From: Longimicrobiales bacterium
GTDB lineage: Bacteria; Gemmatimonadota; Gemmatimonadetes; Longimicrobiales; Gaopeijiaceae
DNA length: 64,000 nt
Assembly: GCA_028823235.1 (NCBI GenBank)
Contig: JAPKBW010000003.1
Coordinates: 149,098 to 213,097, forward strand
Direction of reading: 5' to 3'
Position 1 is the stretch's first letter. Every line of letters starts with the position of its first letter. Shown here piece after piece: positions 62,706 through 64,000 of this stretch. The position numbers and the translations under genes are program-made. Below the pieces are notes generated by a model, which was given only the letters and a program-made list of their open reading frames with translations, had not been told where the DNA came from and did not search any database.

Positions 62706-63905
62706 CTAGATCGCCACCGCCTGCTGGATCGCCGAAACGAGCAGAGGATAGCGCTCAAAACCCCAGCGAGCCTCCTCGACGTCGAGCCGCTCACGGTTTG
62801 TATGTGCGAAGCGCTCCTCCCCTGGAGCGAACCCGACGGTCGGGATGCCGTGCACGCCACAGGACCAACCACCATCAGTAGCGAACTGCCACGGTCGGAT
62901 GGTCGCCGGACCTTTCTCTGCGCGCCGACCAACTGCATCAGCTGCCGCGAGGATCATCGGGTCGTCAGCCGGCATCAGGAATCCGGGCGTGAGAAGGTTG
63001 CGGTCCTCTTCAAGGCCGGTGTAGGTCACCTGATGTTCCGTCGCCATTCGAACCTCGAGTGAGAGGCCAGCTGGGAGCTGAGGCACCCGGGCCTTAATTG
63101 CTTCACGCACTCTCGCGATCAGCGAGGTATCATCATCTCCTGGCAGGATGCGCCAGTCGATCGTCACGACGGCCGAATCGGGGATTACATTCCGGCTCTG
63201 TGGGAGCACGTCCACCATCGTCGCGATCAAGCTCGAGGCCCCGAGTACCGGAACGGACTCCTGACGGTCAGCGAGATCTCGTATCGCCGCCAGGACATCG
63301 CCAAGCAAGTCAAGCGAGTTATGGGCCCGGTCCGGCACGCTGGCGTGCCCGGCGAGTCCCTGGATCACGACTTCAACCTCGGCGCGGCCACGGTGACCGG
63401 TGCAGATGTCTCCGTGGGTCGCTTCTCCAATCACGACAACACCTGGCTCGACACCTCCCGATTCGAGGAGGTGCTTCATTCCGAGACCGCCTCGCTCCTC
63501 TAGCACCGTATGAGCAACGATCACATCACCCGGCGCAGACCCGATCATGGATGCCGCGGTGTACGTCTGGAGTGCGAGTGGGCCCTTGATGTCCATGGCG
63601 CCACGCCCGTGCAGGAAGCCGTCCCTGATCTCACCCGAGAACGGAGGCACCTCCCACTCGTCGTGATCGCCCTCGCCCACGACGTCCATGTGAGCGTTCA
63701 GTAAAGCAGGCGGCGCATCCCCTCGTCCTCGGGCCACCCCAATGACGTTGCCTGCTCGGTCCACTCTGATGTCCTCGAGTCCCAGCGCTTCCATTTCTTC
63801 CTGGACGCGGCGAGCGACATCGCCTTCCTGCTGAGACAGCCCCGGAATTCGAATGAGGTCAGCAGCAAATTGGAGGGCGTTCTCAAAGTTCGCTTCGCGG
63901 GCCAT
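62706..63905 (-). CDS. M20-family metallopeptidase (ArgE/DapE/CPG2-like)
   Basis: 399 residues. Dinuclear zinc peptidase fold: His72/Asp74 in NAHMDVVGE, Asp105 in GRGAMDIKG, Glu136-137 in VLEERGG, Glu in GEATHG, and a late His in EERFAHTNRE. An internal dimerisation domain starts GRAEVEVVIQGLAGHAS. Might be an N-acyl amino acid deacetylase or peptidase; the substrate is not decided. ATG start, and an intergenic terminator lies just before it. Confidence 0.9.
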   Translation of the reverse strand: MAREANFENALQFAADLIRIPGLSQQEGDVARRVQEEMEALGLEDIRVDRAGNVIGVARGRGDAPPALLNAHMDVVGEGDHDEWEVPPFSGEIRDGFLHGRGAMDIKGPLALQTYTAASMIGSAPGDVIVAHTVLEERGGLGMKHLLESGGVEPGVVVIGEATHGDICTGHRGRAEVEVVIQGLAGHASVPDRAHNSLDLLGDVLAAIRDLADRQESVPVLGASSLIATMVDVLPQSRNVIPDSAVVTIDWRILPGDDDTSLIARVREAIKARVPQLPAGLSLEVRMATEHQVTYTGLEEDRNLLTPGFLMPADDPMILAAADAVGRRAEKGPATIRPWQFATDGGWSCGVHGIPTVGFAPGEERFAHTNRERLDVEEARWGFERYPLLVSAIQQAVAI

Positions 63906-63930
63906 CAGCTTCTCCAGATCAATGAAAAGA

Positions 63931-63967
63931 CGACGGGTGGCTCGGCCAATCGACCGGCCACCCGTCG
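63931..63967 (-). terminator. Intrinsic terminator of the gene upstream on the minus strand
   Basis: CGACGGGTGGC and GCCACCCGTCG form an 11-bp stem around a 15-base loop. Read on the minus strand it is followed by TCTTTTCATT. It ends a transcript that starts outside the window, and isolates the M20 peptidase gene. Confidence 0.7.
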
Positions 63968-64000
63968 GTTACCCTGTCAGCCTGCCACCATCCTCAGCCG

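Noticed and set aside
1..64000. CRISPR array, insertion sequence, prophage or integrated element
   Set aside because: No regularly spaced repeats, transposase, integrase or flanking direct repeats were seen.

Overview
The window is a 64 kb stretch of bacterial chromosome, GC-rich by eye, densely packed with housekeeping genes. Gene content suggests a Gram-negative (diderm) member of the Gemmatimonadota or a close relative: RseP, TolC and MacB-type permeases imply an outer membrane; GatCAB implies indirect Asn/Gln-tRNA charging; a BshB1-type deacetylase implies bacillithiol; proteins with MglA ends, a roadless recR cluster and an NtrY/NtrC pair complete the picture. The phylum call is an inference from repertoire, not a computed placement. 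I saw no tRNA, rRNA, insertion sequence, prophage or CRISPR array.

Layout. 0-1.7 kb (+): a coiled-coil membrane protein and a zinc-dependent phospholipase C-like protein. 1.7-10.2 kb (-): gatB, gatA, gatC, UvrD/PcrA helicase, an orphan sensor kinase, serS and a lipoprotein. 10.3-13.8 kb (+): a frameshifted receiver protein, two sugar nucleotidyltransferases and a WalJ-like metallohydrolase. 13.9-23.8 kb (-): the large operon rplM-rpsI-rpsB-tsf-pyrH-frr-uppS-cdsA-dxr-rseP plus the primary sigma factor upstream. 24.2-28.9 kb (-): an NtrC-type regulator, thpR, an MscS channel and a DMT transporter. 29.1-29.8 kb (+): an isolated island with a structured leader, a 14-codon ORF, a small membrane protein and a very strong terminator. 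30-36.2 kb (-): a PLP decarboxylase, a frameshifted helical protein and a giant NtrY-like kinase. 36.2-46.7 kb (+): a degenerate creatininase homologue, a secreted protein, a TolC/adaptor/two-permease export operon with no ATPase, bshB1, a cysteine desulfurase and mnmA. 46.7-54.1 kb (-): dnaJ, grpE, cinA, pgsA, a collapsed mglA, recR, ebfC, dnaX and the SRP RNA gene. 54.2-54.6 kb (+): a frameshifted yraN. 54.6-63.9 kb (-): aroF-type DAHP synthase, smc with a Walker-less MinD-like partner, rsfS, rplI, a DUF2232 protein, a fused S6-S18 ribosomal gene and an M20 peptidase.

The most unusual items are: a single gene encoding ribosomal proteins bS6 and bS18 joined by an acidic linker (61880-62536); a 43-codon ORF that joins the two ends of MglA and lacks the middle (50612-50743); a creatininase-fold gene that has lost its metal ligands and carries an amber triplet at codon 3 (36222-36902); and four single-base shifts, all in runs of three G, which break three otherwise well-conserved genes and may be sequencing errors rather than biology.

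Three sigma-70-like promoters share the form TTGACN, 17 bases, TAGGTT or TAACTT (at 10263, 22780 and 54094 as upstream ends); they help define transcription starts for the frameshifted regulator operon, the ribosomal operon and the SRP RNA.
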